Source of the DNA: Amphibalanus amphitrite
Taxonomy: Eukaryota > Arthropoda > Thecostraca > Balanomorpha > Balanidae
Direction: 5' to 3'
Assembly (NCBI RefSeq): GCF_019059575.1
Contig: NW_024882751.1
Coordinates: 62,001-126,000, forward strand
Length of the DNA: 64,000 nt
The first letter of the stretch is position 1. Every line of letters begins with the position of its first letter. Below, piece by piece: positions 22,101 through 34,100 of the stretch. Made by a program: the position numbers and the translations under genes. The notes under the pieces were generated by a model. That model saw only the letters and a program-made list of their open reading frames with translations, was not told the origin of the DNA and made no database searches.

Positions 22101-25100
22101 TTTGTTGTTGACGAATTTAGTGGAGGGGAGTGAGGATGTGAGTACTGAGTAAGGCTGTCTAAGATTCAAAGGAGGGAGAAGAGGGAATGTGCGGTTTTCA
22201 TTTGACTGGTCCATGCTGAACTAAAATGTGTATAATTTACATGACGATGAATATTGAATATGTCTAGGGTTTGAAAGACATATTGTGTTTGAATGACTCA
22301 CTTGACATCGTTCCCCTGAGGCTGCAACACATATCTCCCAACATTGTGTTTGTGACACAAGGGCTGCCTCACCAAGTCTAGCCATATCCCCCTATCTCTC
22401 TGTCCTCACTGGCATCCTACACTACCCTCTCGAAATCAGAGCGGACCGCCACCTCCAATCGCACGATCCCCGACCCTGGGTGTTGCGTTTCGGCTCTGCT
22501 CGTCTCGCCTGGGGCACGTCGGCTGTGCGGTGGTGTCGGACAGCCATCTCACGTGTCAGGCACGAACAGCCACCTCCAGTTTCAGTGGCGGGTTTCCTCT
22601 GTTGGGTCCGCAGGCTGGGGTAGGGCGATTTGATACCGACAGAAAATCAATTTTGCAAATAAATCTCCCCCTGTCAGGCCTCGAAATGACTGTTCCACCC
22701 TTGTAGCCGCAAGTGGCTTGTGTGCTTGTGGGCGCATGTGTGTTTTGTGGTTTGGGATCGTCAGATATTGACATCTATGCTTATAATGCATACCGATTGA
22801 GAAGTCGCCCCCCACCTCACTAAAAATTCCCCTGCCTTTCCCCATATCTGTCTCCCTACCCTTTCTGCTTGCTGCATCCGATGCCGCCTTCTCAACCTGA
22901 GAAGTCACCCCGCCCTCTCCCCTACCCCTCCCGTCGCCTTGCCGCCCCACCGTACCGCAGACCGTACTGCCACCGACCACAGGCTGCGGGCTGTTGTATG
23001 TTGGTGGGATGAGTCACACTCGGCCAGTTTTAGCTGTCAAAGGAACAGCTGTGTGTGTACCGAGCGATATACATGGGTCTGCTGTCCTACATTATATATG
23101 GGAAATAACACCTGTGTCGTCTGGGTGTCTCGTGTAGACCATCCCGCCTCGATATATGGGTTATGGGTGGGCGATGTTGACATTGTTTAGATAGGCATTA
23201 TATTTTTTTTTTGTCGGTGGGTTGACTTTATGCTTGTCATTTGTCGATTGATGCCCTCTTGTCCCAGTGCCGCTATCCCCTCGCCCCGCAGTCCGTCGTT
23301 TTCAGCTCTAACGCTCGTCCCCGTTTTTCTCTTTGCAGACTGCGCAGCATGGCTTTCCCAGCAAGCCTTCAGCGCTGGCGTACGACCCGACTCTCAGCCT
23401 CATGGCCATCGGCACCAAGTCAGGAGCCATCAATGTGTATCCTTTTCTCACATGAACAGCGGAGAGTGGTCAACAGCCAAAGTAAGAGCGTTCCGTCTGC
23501 AAGATTAAGTTCGGCAGGCAGAGGACGGCTCCGTTTGCTCTATTTTTAAGCATGATGATTTGGGAATAATGTGTTTGCGTGATTTTAATGAAAGGAGGTC
23601 TGGGGTGCTTGGCAAGGCCACCAAAAACCCATTCATGGCTCGTGAAAACGGAAAAGTTTCGATCCTGCCAGGATTCGAACCTGGAATCTTCTGATCCGTA
23701 GTCAGACGCGTTATCCATTGCGCCACAGGACCGGTTGAGCGAGCGGGGTGTGAAGGTGCTTCATACATAGGTGAAACCTTTGAGCGCTCATGGCTGCTGA
23801 AGTTTTGGCATGGGAAGTGGAGGCTAGCTTTATTTGTGTTTTTACACTTAGAACGCTACTTGATTGCAGAAGAGCAGCGGACACTTGAGACACGCCCGCC
23901 TCGGTAACTAGTGGCCCAGAGTCCATAGGCCGGTTGACGTAACGTTGCATGGGACATTGGTTGTGAGCCATGCATTACGGAGTCGCGGGACGCGGGATCG
24001 GTTTGTCCTCGGGCCCCAGATTTTTGTGTATCCGGGTGTGATAAGATCAGCGGGTTACAAGTTCTGTTCAAGCCTGACTACTGGTTACCGAACTAGGTAT
24101 GCCGAGTATGCGGGCGTCCGCCCGCTCAATGCCGACTCTGGTGACCACTGATTGGGTGCCGATCGCCGGCTCTTGGTCGGTGATGCTGATTCAATTTTCT
24201 AGCTGCTATGATAAGCAGCTGGTAGTTTTGGGACCGCCCCCTCGCCTTCCCCCAACGCCACTCTGGGTAGGGGTAGGGGCCTTCCTTGTGATAGGGATGA
24301 GGACGGCTCCGATGAGGTAGGTAGGTCAGCACCTACCAACTGTGCTGAAAAGCGATGGTGACTGAGTCAAGAGCTCGTCTGTTGAGTCTGAGTCCGTCTG
24401 ACTCGGCTCGAATAAGTCAGTGGGGTCATCGGGGGTAAGGGCAGGACTGCGACTCTTGCGACTCATGGAGGCACTCCCCTTTGGGTGGTCTGCTTCTGGC
24501 CTGGTTTGGTGCGATCTGGTTTGATCTGCCCTTCTGGTCTAGTCAGAAGCCTGATCGGGTCTACCACTGTTTCTCGCTACGCTTTGATCTCGCTCTTCTA
24601 CCGCCTGCCCCGGTCTTTCGTTGTCCTAATCTTAGGCCGTGCCCCGATCATCGAGACACCGGACATGCCTCTGAGCGAACCCAGTCCCTTACACAGGCGC
24701 AGTTGTGCACTTTGCAGCCTCAGACAGGGTCTCCTATACACTATGCCGCTCACCGCCCCAGCTCGGGCCGTCCAGACCGCGTCCCTACTGTCTGTTTATG
24801 TTGATGGATTCGTCTGACCTTGGATTTGTCCACCGGCCGACTCGGCTGGTGGACGGGACGGCAGGTCAACAGTGGACGGAAGGAAGGTGGATGGTGGATG
24901 GTAGATGGTAGATGGTAGTCTTGGTAAATGGTAGATGTCAGAAAGTAACCGCAGGTTGTTCGAAAAAGACAAACAATATTCGTTAGAATTGTGTTTGTCT
25001 TTCTTTTTTTATTATGTGTTGGAAGCTAGAAGGTGGGATGTGGACGGTGATAAGTGGGCAGCGGGCGATGGGCACTGTATGGTGGATCAAGAGGACAGTT

Positions 25101-28100
25101 GGTAGTTGTAGTTGGTGCTGTGCACCTTGTTGGTGGACAGTGGTTGTAGGATCAAAGCTGGATGAACCGTGTACGGTAGACGCTTAGCATTGCAGGTGTG
25201 AATTTCAACAGCTGCGATCAATAATTATGGACGGGCTGGCCGCTGTCAGCGTCCTGTCTTATTTAGAGCTGTGTCGAAAAGGCCTCCAGAGGCCATTCTT
25301 ATAAAGAAAAAGGACGGAGGGACGGAAGGAAAAAAAGAACTCAATGAATTAAACGATTCCGTCCTTATCGGTTATCATAAAGGTTCCGTCCCTCTACCCC
25401 TCCCCCTTCGTTGTTTTGCTAGGATGCGCAGCTGTGCCTCGTTCAGTGGTGATAACGCTCCCAACCTAACCCCACTCTTTCCCTCTCCGTGCCTGGGCTC
25501 GCCCCTGCCACCGTGCTGCACCCCGGGAGCCGGTTTGAACAGTGTCCCGTGATCGGACCGCGCTGCCGTGATGGGTCCTCCCCCCACCCCAATCACCCTC
25601 CCCTCCCCTCACAGACTGGGGAGTGTCCCTCCACCGGCGGCGCAGGGGCGGGCCCAGCGATAGGTGCCGGGGAGGGTTGATCAGGGGAGTGTCCCTCGGT
25701 CCCAGTGATCTTCGGCGCAGAGGCGGACCTAGCGGTAGATGTGGGGAGGATTTGGCGTGTATATTTGACAGTGGTATATCTCTATTCAGTGGGTTCGATG
25801 AGGAACGCAACTATCCCTTGTTGGACATTGCTGGATTCTAAACCTGTCACCGTCGCCACCGATTCGACAGGCTTCGATTCTGTTATCGCTGGCGACGGCA
25901 CTGTTAGGAATGCATACCAACGACTTGTGCAGTAGCGGCGCTGTCCGGGGGCGGTTCAAAACAAGCGGCGGCGACGGACCCCGGTCCTATATCGGTCCTA
26001 TAGGACGTGTATCGACGAGCGGACTCATCTTGAATCTTGAAATATTGTGGTGGCGAAGGCAGCTAGCAGTGACGCGGTCGCTGTCGCGCTTCAGGCGGGA
26101 GGTCTGCCAGCTATCTATGGTCGAGATTGCCCGGCTCAAACGGGCCTGATGGGGAAACGGATGTGTTCAACCAGAAGTCTGTGGTCCGGGGGAGGAACGG
26201 CCAAAAAATTAACATGTTGCTGTCCATGTGTAACTTTGGCTCAATGCCTATCACGTAATCCATCTGTAACGTTTTCATGGGGCGTCTCTAGGGCACTGCT
26301 GGGGACCGGCGAAGGGGCTCAACTAGCAATTTATTCTGTCTGAGGTATGAAGGACTGGTTGATCGGAGGCTGGTGAATTGGGAGAGGATGGGTCGGCTGT
26401 CGTCCTAGTAGAGGCTCCTAGCGGAGCCGCCGCACCGTCCGCCTTCACCGCTCCATGTAGGCGGCCGGCGCTCATGAATGGCAGACCGGTCCTGAGCCCC
26501 GAGCCTGTCAGTGGATGAGTCACAGGTGCCGGTCCCAGCGGCGCGGAGGTGCGGCCGCCCCCGCCGCCGCCGCCCGTGCGATGTAATGTCCAGCGGTCGT
26601 GAATCGTGAGCTCCGCCCGTGCCGCCCTCCGGTGGTGCCGCCACGCCCCGGAGATGATGGACACTTTGGGAATACTTATGGCGTTCTGCTGGTTATGATG
26701 CAATGTGGTCTGTGTCTTTCGTAGAGAGACATGTATTTATCTCATCGGCAATTACCATGAAGCTCTCAGTCCTAAAGCGAGGCCCACGACGGCCAGATTT
26801 ATGCTTGTACTGTAGATCTCTGGTCTCGATTGGCATTTTCCTCGCTTCGCGACCATTCCCTACCGATACGTTGAAAACAAATGCGCCAGACGTCAGCTTT
26901 CGTCTGCCAAAGCACACACCTGCTCATCTCAAAGCCACTGTCTGGCAGAAAGGTGCTAAACTCCACCCCTCCTGAGCCACGTGAGGTGTGGCTCCCTCTC
27001 CAGCGCTCACTTTCTCCCTCTGAAGTCTCAGCTAGCCAGGTCCCAGACGGCCGGGTCACTTCTGCTGCCGGCCGCCCCGCTGGCCCTCGGAGAGGTGAAA
27101 GGAACAGTGTCCATTCGCGGTGGAATGCATGGCACGACCCGGGCAGATGATTGATGAGTCGAGGTGCAAATTCTCACTTAACAGTGCCCACTTGGCTCCT
27201 AAAGTCGCGGGAATGTGATTGATGCCTGCAATACTGGTTCATGCGCAATCTAATGAATGCTTATTGGCTATGCAAATTGGAATCTACCATTATCAGATTG
27301 GATGGGAAGCTAATTGCTGGTATGTGATTGCTTCCCATAATGGTCGGTGGTAGATAAAAGCCTTTTCAATGAAGCAGAAATAGCTTGGCAGTTGGCTTGT
27401 TAATGTAAAGAATGTAATGAGTCTGCACTCAGCTGCAGATTGGAATTAATAAAAGCTATCCATTTAAGTTACCTGGCTACATTTAGTCCCTCTACCTGGC
27501 TCTTCAAACTTTCCCTCCTGCCGCTGACATTTTCTGTAAATGGCCTGGTGGGTGTTTACTGTGAAGCGAAGTCAATTCGGTTTCTGTGGCCCCACAGGCC
27601 ACAGCCATACCGTGCCGAAATACGGTGTCCCTGAGCTGGCAGAAAGCGCAGCAAATCGGCCGGTCGGGCCCGGGGTGCGCCGCCACTCCCATATAGGTGC
27701 GGAGTGTGAACTGAAGGCCCTCACCGCCCCACCCCGGCCGGTGACCTCATCACTAGCCGGTGACGTCATCAGATGGGTGGTGTGACATCACCGCCGACGG
27801 ACGTGCCACTGTGACGTCACATGGGATTGCTGTGACAGTAGCAGTGGGACTGGGGAGGGATGGGCTAAAAATGGACTATGGCTGATTTAATGCTCTCGGT
27901 GGTGCTAAGAAGCATCTGTTACAAACGTACGTCATTCATGATGAAAATGAAATGGCTTGTTTTATTTTTTTGTGGGGCACAGAACGTAACTGGTGAGGCG
28001 AAAATATGCCTCAACAAGCCTAGATAAAGCGCGTTCCGGCACATCATTGTTGCAAAGCAAGGGCATCAGTTGACTCTTATTTAAAGGGACCCTTCCACCT

Positions 28101-31100
28101 TCAAAAAAGTTAATGAATTGGCACGAAAGTGATGTCGCTCGGTTCAGAAAGAGCAAAAACGAATATCTACCAAATCTCATCGAAAAATATTGACCGGTTT
28201 TCAAGATATTAGACTTTTACTTTTGTTTACTTTTTGGGATCTCCGCTGTTCCTGGCGACTTTATTTGAAAGTGCGGCATTTGTTGCGCGCAAAGCAGCAT
28301 ATACCACCGCGTGCTACAAAACGTTTTAGTCAAACATTTAAAAATCGTCAGATATCTGCGCTGACGTCACACATTCAGAGGGGTATTCCTATGCATTAAC
28401 CCCTCTGAATCAAAATGCTGCAATTTTGAAATTCAATATTTCCGATTTAAGGCATTTATCGATGTTGTGAGTGCCGAAACCGGTAATTGTGAACCAGGGA
28501 CCCCATTTTGGCTATCTCAACTCAAATCTAATGTTAAGGTGGGAGGGTCCCTTTAACCGGAGGAGCAGTGATGCCATTGCAATGGTTTCCTGTTAGTATG
28601 TTTGTTTGCATGTTCTATTGCTTGAATTGAACTGTTGTTTGTTTTGGTTGCCGAAGAGGCGATGGTTGTTGTGTTATTCGGCAACCTATTGCATATTGAT
28701 TGTACAAAATTCAACACAACTCAGGCCAGACCCAGCGTCTAAGTTGCGTAAGAGATTTTACTTGTCATCGAATCTTATCGAGTCATGATATTAGCCCATC
28801 TGACTCATGTATGTGACTCTGGTTCAGCGTCCAGTGCCCATACTGTTCAGGCCAGACCGGAAAGGGCGTGTCATTGACTCTATAAATGACCCCACCAGCA
28901 GCTGGTCCATTACGGCTCTGGAGCTCCAGCCGGGAGCCGTTAGAGCTATTAGGTGGTAATTTGGCTATTTGTCTCCCTGAACTGGGCGTGGGGGCGCGGG
29001 GGAAGGGGCGGGGGGGGGGGCGCTCACCCCTCACGCATGTGCCAGGTGAGGAGGTGGCCGTCAAAACCCCATTTATTGTGTCGGCTCACCATTTCTCACA
29101 AACGAGATGAGCTGTGAAGCCTGGGAGCTTCCATCCGAACATTTGTCCCGCTAATTACGCGGAAGGATTAGAACGTAATTAGTCAGCTGAACCACACCGT
29201 AAATTTGTGGCGTGGTTTTGGTTAGGTCTGGCAGGGAGCTGCGGCCGTCTCATTTAGGAGCCGTGGCCGTCTCATTTAGCCCAGACAGAGGCTGATAAAC
29301 GGACGGACAGACAGACAGACAGACGAAATGTTACCACATCAGAGCCGGGCGCCGCGCCGTCTGGTGGCCTGGATTTCCTGACGAGATCTGCCATGGGCCA
29401 GGGGACCGACCGCTGCCAGCCCGCCCGACCGGGCGGTGGGTTTCCCAACTTCCGAGTTGTCCGGCCTGCGGGTGTCTGAACCCGCCAGGTAATCACAGAC
29501 TGCTACTTCTTGTATCTGGTACGACTCACTGTCAATCAGAGACGCTACGCGTTGGTTTCGTGGCGTGGCAGATGCTGTGTATGCCCGGCAAGCTGGTGTA
29601 ATTCCCTTCCGACTTGGGGGAGGGGGGAGGAGGCATAGCAGAGAAAGATACGTTGTGGAGGGGCGTTCCAGTGACAGCCGGTCATCTGCCATCATCACGT
29701 GTGTCCGATGTGACCCACCTACCCGTCTGGTCACATAAACGGGTTCTGTTGAATCTGGCACCGTCTCCCTGTCCGTCTGACCTGACCGCAGCGGCCGGTG
29801 CTGTCGTCCCGTCGGACATGGGCCATGTCTGACCCACCTGGCACGGGCTGACCCCCCCCCCCCCCTCCCGGGGAGGGTCCGCTCCCCTGGGGGGAGACAC
29901 CGCTGTCCTGACTGGCGGGTGTATTTCCTGTCTGACCGGGAGGGGGAATTGAGGGGCAGGATAATTGATTAGAAATATGGCTATGACTATGAGTGCAGCG
30001 GCGCGGTGGTGTAGGCAGTAGTTATTGAGAACCGTACAATGATATCGATATTCCTGTGGGTGTTTCAAGCGAAGGCCATGAATTGGACTCCAGGAAGTTT
30101 AAATGAGATGCTCGGAAAGTTATGCGCTGAGCGTGAAGCGTATAGAGTTAGCGTGAAGTTGTACTGCTCGATACTTGAAACTTGCGCCATTTAGCGTGAT
30201 TAATTAAATTAGTGATCTCGTGCCTTGCGAAGTTGTGAGCCTCTGTTGGCCGGTCGTTACTAATTGAACCTCATAAGACAAACCAGCCGGCGTGGGTACC
30301 TTTGTAATTCGGCCTTTATAATTCGGCCATCGTTGTAAAACTCTGTCATATTGTACTTTGCAGCCCTGCCGTGTGCCCGTATTAATGCGGCACCACGCAC
30401 CGTCTGACTCGTGCCGAGGTGGACGGGCCGGTTCACCAGGTCAGATCAGGCCAGATGAGATCCTCACGCACATACGGACATTATACGGACATTTATGCAG
30501 TGTTGCGGGTATTTTGTGCACGTGGATGCATTGGCCGCATTGGCATGCATTGATGGGACATTCCGCGTTTTTGGTGAAGGGGTGATAGGCTCCGTCGCCT
30601 GACACCTGACGTTACGGGATGACGTCTGACGCTGTGATGGCGTGATGAGTTTTGATGAGAGGCTTCGGAGGCTAGAGCCACTATGTGACTGACGGAGCTT
30701 TACTCGTATGCCTCAGTGACTCGCAGACAACGCGTAATGTTAAGAACGCCATGTCAAGGTGTCTCGCTTCTCCGAACCCGATCACCTGATATATTCCCTT
30801 GTCATCACTCCATTAATGACCGTTAATGTCACGTGCCTTTAATCTATTGGTCACGCGATGTCAAACGTCCAACAAATAGCTCTCACACCGTCGGTCGCAC
30901 TGGCCACCCGTACTTTCCACCGTCGGACAGATGAGCTTGCCGAGCGGTCTCGACTGCGACATGAATATTTCTGGAGAGTCGGGTCAGGCAGACGGCCGGA
31001 CGGCCGGACTCGTGAGAGTACCCGCTGACTGGCGCGGGGGAGCGGTCACGTGACTGACCCCTGACTCCTGACCCGGCCGGATGGTCAGTCGTGAGTGGGA

Positions 31101-34100
31101 GGAACCGGGCGGCGTGGTGGAAAAGTGGAGAACGACCGCGCTGTGCCTGCCCAGATGAAGCAGCGTCTCTATTACTTGTGGCTGCTCTTTCATGCCAGGA
31201 ACGTGCTGGATGATTTGAGAGGCTGTGACTCGCTTTAAGTTCTGACAATGTAAAACGTTGTTAAACTACGCGTCAGCCTTTATACAAGTAATTCAGGAAC
31301 AGCTGTTAATGCAGAGCCATGCAGATCTGTTGCTATTACATATTTTCCCTGTAGCCCGTCCTGTCTTCCTTACATCCATCATCTGTTGCTGTTTTTCTCT
31401 CTCATCCACCTAATCTTCTCACACCTCTAACCCTCCTCAGGCCACTCCTGCGTCCCCTCACACTCCAGTTCCTCTTTTGATCAATCCTTTCATCCCTCCC
31501 CACTCTCCTTTAGATCAGTCATGGCTGAAAATGGTGCACCACTTACTGAAGATTGAGGGTCCTCGGGGTCCTCAGAAGTGTTGCGGAGGAGGTGAATGTT
31601 CTGTCATGCCTGACAGGCTGACATAGAGTGGGTGTAAGCGGGGTCAGAGCGGCAATCCAAGGTTCTCTGCGTTGTGGTGAGTGGGCTGATGGCTGAACAG
31701 CGGTGCTGGTTGGGAAGGGTTGGTTCATTGGGGTTGTGTGGGCTGGTTATCTGCGTTGAAGGGAATGGGTGGGTGGGGTTATTGAGTCTCGATATCGGTT
31801 GAAGGAGGGTTGGTTCTCCGTGCTGTGTGGGTTGTTTCGTGTAGCTTCACTGAAGTCACGGCTGCTTGACGTGACAATCTGATTCCAATCACAATCCGAA
31901 GAGGATTAACTTCAGGGGAAGCTTTGCACTTCCGTCCGTATCATATATCGGATTATTGACCAAGCCGAGCTGTTGAGTTCGGGGTGTCTACCGTTGCACG
32001 ATTGTTCAAATGTCAAGAGTCCGTATTGTGCAAATATTTGCTGAGTTTGAACTATGTATGTAGATAGTGTTCACTTATCACTGGATGTCACCTTTCGCGC
32101 AAATCGGTTGATAGTTGATCAATGCCAGACCGCATATTTCGTAGTACTGAAGTTCCAGCTGTTCCTTTCTCATGTGAATTCACCTTCTGCGGCCGCTTTA
32201 CAACGACCAACTCTAACTGCACAACTCTGTAAGCCATTACCCACCCGGAGGCCAAGCTGGCCCGGCCAGGGCCGGGCTCAGGTTTATAAATACCATTACC
32301 TCGCCGGGCTCTGTCGGCGCCGACTGACGTATGACGTCATTGGACCAAAATACACGGTAAGACCGTCCCGGCTCGTATCCGCAGCAGCGTCACTGTCTGC
32401 CCTCCCCCGGGTCCCATCTAGCTACGTCAAAACCGTCTCTGACCCACCCCGCACCGTCTCGTCGTCGCCTTTCGCAGCGGGTGGCGGTTCGGGTTCGTGC
32501 GCTTGCTGGTTCTTGGAAAGGTCTCTCCTTTTACCTGGGTCACAGTGAGCTATATCGACCGCTCCATCCAGGTCGTCGTGGCCTGGCTAGTCGTAGTCGG
32601 AATCGCTGCAGGGGGTATCAGATTATCTCGGAGAAATGCGTCTGATAGAATGAATGGGGGTAACGGGGATTGCGAGACTTAGTGGAAGTCTGAAGAGCTG
32701 TTTTGTGTCGGCTTGGGAAGGCTTCCAGAGCCCATAGATAATGCAATTCAATGCGATGCGCATCGTCTCATGCTGGATTAATTAGGATTGTTGGAATTAC
32801 ATATGAGATTTACCGCAAAGCTCCATGTAATGCTGGCACAAGGAGATCATTGACAGTGCGTTTTCTCGAAGCAGCTCTAACGCTGCCTCAAACCATAGAG
32901 ACTGTGGGTCCCGACTGTGAAAACCTGTTAACCAATTTGTCCAGTGGACTGGACAGTGAGACCACACCTGCCGATCGTGTCGTGCGATACCCAGTCCGAA
33001 TTAGATCGGTTTGTTTCCCATAATCTCATTCTCAGGCCTCGCGCGTGGGCGAACGGTAAAAAAGTACCCCTGTCTCGGGCGGAAACACGCGAGCGGGGGC
33101 GAACAATTTCCGACCCTCGTTTTTAACTGCTGTGCTATTATGGGCCTCCGTTTGGATTCTACCCAAGCATCTGGGGCGTCCTACAACCCAACTAGGGCAG
33201 GAGTGTGCATTTGCCACTCGATTACATCTGGTTTCAGTTTCATTTGTAGCAGCTGTCAAGTGTGCTAAACTTAAGTAACAGCGCCTAGAACTGTCAAAAA
33301 TTTTCAAAGCAGGCTTTATTTCTCTATCATAGATATTAGAGTTGCAAAGTTTTCCCCAAAGGTTGCTACCGGCACCGCCCCGCCCCACAAAAATTTTCTG
33401 GGATACCGGCATGCTACCACGCCCCAAGCCAAAAAACCGCCAAATTACCGGCATACCAAAAAAACCGCATTCTTGATTCTAGCTTACCCCTACAAAAGAT
33501 GCCACATTTTGGCTGTTTCAGTAGTTGTCCCACCCAGCAGCTATCAATTGTCCAACCACAAATACCAGCAGGCTGATTTTGGCTGAGTTGGCCCCACAAA
33601 TACCCACAATTTTGAAACTCAATTCCAGTCTATAACTTAAAATATCACCTGTAATCAAAGAGGTATTGCCAACAAAAAAACTTACACATTCATCAAAAAG
33701 GCAAGGGCAAAAAGAACTTGAGTTACTGAAATGTGTTTCTGAAGACTGGACAGTGAGCAGTAGGTAATCACATTTACATTTCACAGGTGTTCTACTTTTC
33801 CACATTCTCCTAAAATGTTGCAGGCTTTTGCCAAACGTTGCCAAATGTTTGAAATCTAGTTGGTCAACAAGTACAGATTCAGCCATCTTCCTGACTGAGG
33901 AAGCGAAATCAACATCTACTGTTTCCTAGTTCACTATGGCTTGCTGGTTCGTGAATAAGATACGAATCATGTAAAAAATGTGTTAATAACTCACTGGTCC
34001 TGAGGACAGTTACCAAATAATACGTATAAAAACGATATCTTCCATCCTCTCCAACCTCAAACAGGAACAAACACATTACACACAAGGCTATCATTTCGAA

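Noticed and set aside
33518-33886. Possible transposase fragment in the hAT-like element (minus strand)
   Set aside because: No zinc finger, catalytic or dimerisation motif of hAT transposases visible.
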